From Bugulina stolonifera (taxonomy: Eukaryota > Bryozoa > Gymnolaemata > Cheilostomatida > Bugulidae), in assembly GCA_935421135.1 (NCBI GenBank), contig OW285188.1:16407233-16471232 (forward strand): a stretch of DNA of 64,000 nucleotides, written 5' to 3'. The notes beneath the pieces were generated by a model that had not been told where the DNA came from, ran no database searches, and saw nothing but the letters and a program-made list of their open reading frames with translations. Positions 58,934 to 64,000 of this stretch are shown in pieces. A program made the translations under genes and the position numbers. How positions within the stretch are numbered: position 1 is the stretch's first letter; each line of letters begins with the position of its first letter.

Positions 58934-61900
58934 TTACCAATTGAGTTTTTCCACATAGTTTGATGGGAGCATGCCATACTGGCCTGTCCTCTCCACTGTT
59001 CCATTCATCCAACCATCATCTATAGGATCGCAGTGAATAATTATATCATCTTCAACAAATCCCACCTCATCCTCGTCTCCAGCTGTATAGTCATATAGGG
59101 CCTTCGACACAAACTGAAACAAGCCATGAAAGATGTAATATCATGCAATGTAATTATCATAATAATATGTACATGACTTGTAATGTATATAAGGGGTTCA
59201 AATACGTACAGAATAAAGGATTATGAGTACTGATTACAAACATTGTAAACCAAACAGTTGAACCATCATACTATATAAAAGCAACCTACCCCTTTTCCTG
59301 CATAGATGTTGTCTGGTTCCCTAGCCTGAGGCACTGGAGCTGGCGCTGGTTCAGGCTCACAGACTGGGGGTGGGGAGGGCTCCCTCACAGGGCTGGGCTG
59401 ACGAGGAGCTGCTGTAGGAGGCGCTGCTGGCTGAGTAAACACTGGGGCTGGTTGACTTGTGACGGGAGATCTGGTTGGTACAGGCTCAGCGGGTGGCGCT
59501 ACAACAATATGATATGGCTAACACTCTGCTGTTTAGTGATACACACAATTCATCGAATACATCTCAAGGTCGTAACATGGGAACCTTACAACCAAGCTTC
59601 AACAACACTACACTATGCATTAGTACATGCTTTGTGCATAAACAATTGGGCAAACATATAAACAAAGTTGACATGCACAACTTCCAAAACATAAAGGTAT
59701 CTGTACATGACTGTATGCTAACTCTCTATACTCTATACCATGGAAGGGCCAAGTACAGCAATGCATGTGAATCTATATAAAAAGTCCCATTTTATTGACA
59801 AATAACCAAGTTAGGCTGATTTGAAATCCTCCAAGAGAAAATTAGTTGCTGACTGTTAGTACACTTTTGACTCAATTTTTTTCACATAATATATAATATT
59901 ACTTGACTAGACCCACTTGAGCTAGTAGGGAAACACATAAAGCTAGGTAGGCAGGACACGGAAATACAAAACACAAATAGTAGAGACAGCTGACAGCGCA
60001 GATACAGTTAGTGCAGTGCAGGGTGGAGGTAAAGAATCATACACCGTAACTATATGAATAATCTATACTATCTACCTACCAGGTGGTGAGATGCTATACA
60101 GTTAGCCTGAGCTTACAACGCATAACAAAAGCACCGAGGAGGGAGGGTGGCTTTAGCATAGTCCACACTTTACACACTGTATCTTATGAACTAGAGAACC
60201 ACTTTGAACAGGGCAGAGAAAATATTTTGTCAATTTGAAGTTGTCTTGCCTCTAAAGATGCACTTGATTTATTTATTCTGATTCGAAGAGAAGACAACTT
60301 CAAATTGCTATCAAAAAATGTACAGCTAACTAGTATATTATTATAGAATTACCATTGCAGTCAGTCAGTGCAGTCATTCAAAATTTTTATTCAAGGTTGA
60401 AAACAAAACAATATTCAAATTCTACGGACCCACAGTCCTATACTTTTATAACGCAACTGCAGAACTTCAGAAAACACACAGGTGAAATAAATACTGGGAT
60501 GAGGAAAGAACAAGCAGTATTATTACAGGTTACTAGTGAAACTGAGTCTGGCCGTATACTATTTTCATTACACGAAAATTAATTTGAAACAGTTATAGTA
60601 GAGTTTTTCTGCTGCTGTCAAAGAGAATATATTTTTTACCGACTACAGTTTCATAATAATGAGGTTACAGTTTATAGTTTACAACCACACATATCTCTTT
60701 CACTCGAAGTGGGAATAACTTCCGACTGGGAACCATGCAAATATTCATATTCGTGAGACAGCGATGGGAGTCTAGGGCGAGGGAGGGCAGGTAAGCACGC
60801 AGTTGGCAGTACTATGCAGAGTTTAGTATGATTAAACAATACGTATACAGAGTAGAGAGAGAGAGTTAAAGTGATACTACATCCATCAACTGCACTAGCA
60901 TTCCTCTAATACCTGTGTTGTACTGGCCCACTATAGAACCATATTGATCATTGATTGGATCATAATCATTGATCGAACCAATTCGTCTCGTCCGACTGTA
61001 AGCTGTAGTGGAATAACAATTCCAACATTTAACATGGAATTATATTAGCAGCTTATCTCACAGGGATTTTAATAAATGTGCAGTTTATTGTGCCACTCGG
61101 GTTTAATTTTAAGCGCTTAGGTTATGACATGTAAGCATTAGGCACTGAGATAATTTAATAACATAACAAATGGTAGGCCAATTACTGTGGGATAACCGCC
61201 ATTGAATGGAACATAGGACACAATTGGCATTTCTATAAAGTTGATGGTAGCAAATAGGAGTTATCATCTCTTTGACAGTTATAGTGCAAAGAGGTGATAA
61301 CTCTAACTTACAGTACTAGCACTACGAACAATTCCCACGGATATTCAATTGCAGTAGGACAGACTTATGCATGTGTAGTTAAAATTTAAAATCAAAATGA
61401 ACGTTCTCTAGTCTGGTAATATTGTTACACATTACGTTTATCAACGAAAGATAAAAGTAGCTTCCGTGTCAATGTTATGTATGTACAAACATTACCCACA
61501 CCAACATGAGGTAGGCCGACTAATCAATGATAGCCGACATCTAAAAGATGACATGTGTAACATGAATATGGTGGAATCACTGTTGTTATAAGCATGAGGA
61601 GAATCATTATTTGGTTAGGAGTAGAGAGATACGAGGCTAGGTCATAGTGTGGTATGTCGGCCACACTGTACAGTGTATATACCACGACCATACTATGGTA
61701 TATATGCACCGTATAGTATAGTATCTATTGTATATACTATACAGTGAATATATAGCATTGTATACTAGAGAGATAGAGAGATATCTAAATGGAAGAGCTA
61801 GGCTAATCTATACATATCTTACATTGTACTTCATCAGTTAGCTCTGTAATACAATTCATATTCATCATTAGACATCGCTTGCAGTTTATCATTTTATCAT

Positions 61901-63936
61901 AAAATTTCTTCTTAAAAAGGATGAAGTAAAAAATTTAATTCTAGTTTGGGCTAGTAGTTAGTAGGCCTACTATTCAGTACCCAGATTGACAAGTTGCTCC
62001 CATCGAATTGTACTGCTACAGTATGCATTACGGTGAAGCATCGAGACATGACAGTAATAACATAGTGTAGCTTTTCCTACCTTGCTTCTGTCCGTTGGCT
62101 GAGGAATAGACAGTTGTAGCCTGTGATCTGGCACTGTAAGGTGAAGGTCGTTCCTGTAAAGTTGGATCGTAGTCAGAGATACTGCCGGGCTGTCGTCTGG
62201 GTGCTGGTTCCACCCTGCTGTGGGATGTCTCTGGTACAGGGTCAGTGGCTATAATTGTAAGAGAGGAGATAACTCTGCATTGGTATACAAGATATCCAAT
62301 ATATACCGTATTATGACGGTATAACAGTATTATAATTTTTAAGATAATATTACGTACAGTAAGAGAGTTATGTTTGATCAGCTGACATTAAACAAGAAGA
62401 ACACCTTTTGACAAGGCTGAACAGATCAACATAGTTTGTACATAGCATAATAACAGTTGTAATAGTAATACATAAGATAGTAGGCTGAGTGGAGGACAGT
62501 AGCCTAGTCTATATAACTACTTGTGTGCGTGTAGGTAATCACAAACGTGACATATTTTTGGCATCAATAACAAATTATTTGCCATCAATGATACAGCTTC
62601 AACCAGTTGAGTGGAACATAGGGTAGAGTATCGCTCCAGTAATAGAATCAGTAGAGTGTATGTGTGATATATACCATATCTACTTACAATAAAGTTAATA
62701 CATAATCTTTTTATATTTTGGGTTAACAACTTTTACTTCAGTGGAGTTTAAATTAGATTTAACATCAAATCAATTGTCATAAATAAATGTAACAAAGTTT
62801 TGTCATGCGATGGAACAAAATTGAACGTTAGTAGCCAACCACAACTAGGACATATCCAGCACATGGTGGGCCATACCTCTAGGGTTTACATCTGGGCTCT
62901 ACATACCTTGTATACAGTATATGTAGCATAGTCATAGGTCTAGATTAGGTTATAATCCTAATACCAGAACAGACTCTATCGGAAGGGGGGGGGGGGGGCA
63001 TCACCACATCTACGTAATATGTGATTCATAGAGAGGGCTATCCACATGTTATATTGATACCACAGATTGTATTATGAATAGTACAGACAGGTCAGGCAGC
63101 ATCTATGATGACATCACTGTTACTATAACTACACCAGCAGGGTACTGATAACAAGCTATAACAGTCTAGACTATACATTACATCAGATATAGAGTATAAT
63201 GCTGCATATTTACTCTATACTTATGAGCAGTAACCTCCCCTTTTTAAACAAGGATAGCTGAGTAATAAGGTATGGATATGAGAGACAGTAATTGGTAGAC
63301 TAAATAGATGTGTGTGTATTATATCTGTTAAGCACTATCCACACTGAGACGGCTGATTTGACTGGTACTGTTTTCAAATGGGCGATACCAGTTTTCAAAT
63401 CATGTTGACGGGTGATATCTGATTGGTCAATGCCTGGGGGTAACTTCGTATTTTTTGCCCGAAATTAAAGTGCTCAATATCCCAGTGTTGGATACTAGGT
63501 ATTATTAGGGGAAGGACAATGGACATACAATGTAGGTATAATAGATCGCTGGTAAAAGGTATAGATTGTTGATCACCTATTTATTATAATTATGTGATTA
63601 ATGACATTCTTCAAAACCTATGGATACATTCCATGTAAGGCTATCGCAATACATAGCCTAGATATTAACTAATGTATTACACATGTATATAACCTATAGG
63701 ACTTACAGTACTATTCACAGTAAAAATAACTGACCAAAATGCATTCACTCCTCTCTGCTCTGCATTGACTCTGCTCTGCCTTCCCTCCACCTACTCACCA
63801 TCTATCTCAGTGGGTCTGGCATTCTCCATTTCCTGTTTCCTCATCCTCTCCCCATGATACGTTACGTTACTAATAGTAGACATATTCTTCCTCACTCTCA
63901 TCGTCTCTGGATCATCTGCTACGGCTGTGTACTGTC
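58934..63936 (-). CDS. LASP: LASP/nebulin-family protein, C-terminal part (nebulin repeat, linker, SH3)
   Basis: Five exons in transcript order: 63799-63936, 62081-62248, 60913-61002, 59290-59498, 58934-59113, with matching phases and a stop at 58934. The first encodes a nebulin-like repeat end ([20 protein letters not shown]), closely resembling the second nebulin repeat region of LASP1. A Pro/Ser/Arg-rich linker follows, with two GSI(S/N)DYDP motifs in consecutive exons. The last exon is an SH3 domain: [32 protein letters not shown] and MLPSNYVE, with ALYDY, the Trp and the SNYV motif intact. LASP proteins bind actin by LIM and nebulin modules and recruit Pro-rich partners at focal adhesions. 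The 5' exons with the LIM domain must lie beyond the end of the window. Confidence 0.88.
60231..60307. repeat. Inverted repeat of the GAGTTRTC/GAAGTTGTC family
   Basis: CAATTTGAAGTTGTCTT pairs perfectly with AAGACAACTTCAAATTG around a loop of about 43 bases, in a LASP intron. Confidence 0.75.
61258..61303. repeat. Near-perfect inverted repeat of the GAGTTRTC family
   Basis: GAGTTATCATCTCTTTG and CAAAGAGGTGATAACTC match at 16 of 17 positions with a 12-base loop, in a LASP intron. This is the best-preserved member of the dispersed family. Confidence 0.8.
62985..62998. repeat. G14 homopolymer
   Basis: Fourteen G residues in a LASP intron, the counterpart of the C20 tract at 1571. Confidence 0.9.
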
Positions 63937-64000
63937 CTGGTAAGAGAGAGGAGATAACTCCGTATATAAACCTAGCCATTATACACATACAGGTTAGTTA

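Overview
This is eukaryotic, metazoan DNA: AT-rich, gene-sparse, with many small exons joined by GT-AG introns and animal-specific genes (an Evx-type homeobox gene, a LASP-type SH3 protein, MAM-domain secreted or cell-surface proteins, a testis-specific-type kinase, and an axonemal microtubule inner protein). Abundant TAGGCCTA and ACATGTAC words and tRNA-like SINE remnants suggest a marine invertebrate. I lean weakly to an ambulacrarian or other non-vertebrate lineage, but no ribosomal or mitochondrial marker is present to settle it.

Layout. 1-11 kb (minus strand): MAM gene A, 13 exons, signal peptide, four MAM domains and a Ser/Thr/Pro-rich tail. 13.4-17.7 kb (minus): tandem paralogue MAM gene B, with one MAM domain and then a 1.3-kb exon of 42/39-bp repeats encoding a Thr/Pro/Arg mucin-like stalk; its C-terminus is unresolved. 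18.3-18.8 kb: a GC-rich block resembling a solo LTR. 20.5-29.2 kb (minus): MRG15/MORF4L1 chromatin protein, 11 exons and an exact 340-aa frame, with a 2.4-kb DNA transposon in intron 1. 31.3-31.9 kb (plus): intron-free ARL5 GTPase. 34.6-38.8 kb (plus): CFAP90-like ciliary protein, 4 coding exons all in phase 0, with a 56-bp perfect palindrome in its last intron. 44.0-47.5 kb (minus): Evx, 3 exons, homeobox split between residues 46 and 47. 51.7-57.2 kb (minus): TSSK-like kinase, at least 5 exons. 58.9-64 kb (minus): 3' part of a LASP/nebulin-family LIM-SH3 gene; its LIM end lies beyond the window.

These genes do not form one pathway. Themes are cell-surface or extracellular adhesion (the MAM pair), chromatin (MRG15), Golgi traffic (ARL5), cilia/sperm (CFAP90, TSSK), transcriptional patterning (Evx) and actin cytoskeleton (LASP). 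The most unusual parts are the MAM paralogue pair, with its exon-restricted near identity and repeat-built stalk, and the repeat biology: a TIR element packed with copies of a 14-bp word, three TA-flanked MITEs, a dispersed GAGTTRTC hairpin family, and the palindrome. All exon boundaries were read by eye from splice sites, reading phase and remembered protein families; no alignment or transcript was available.
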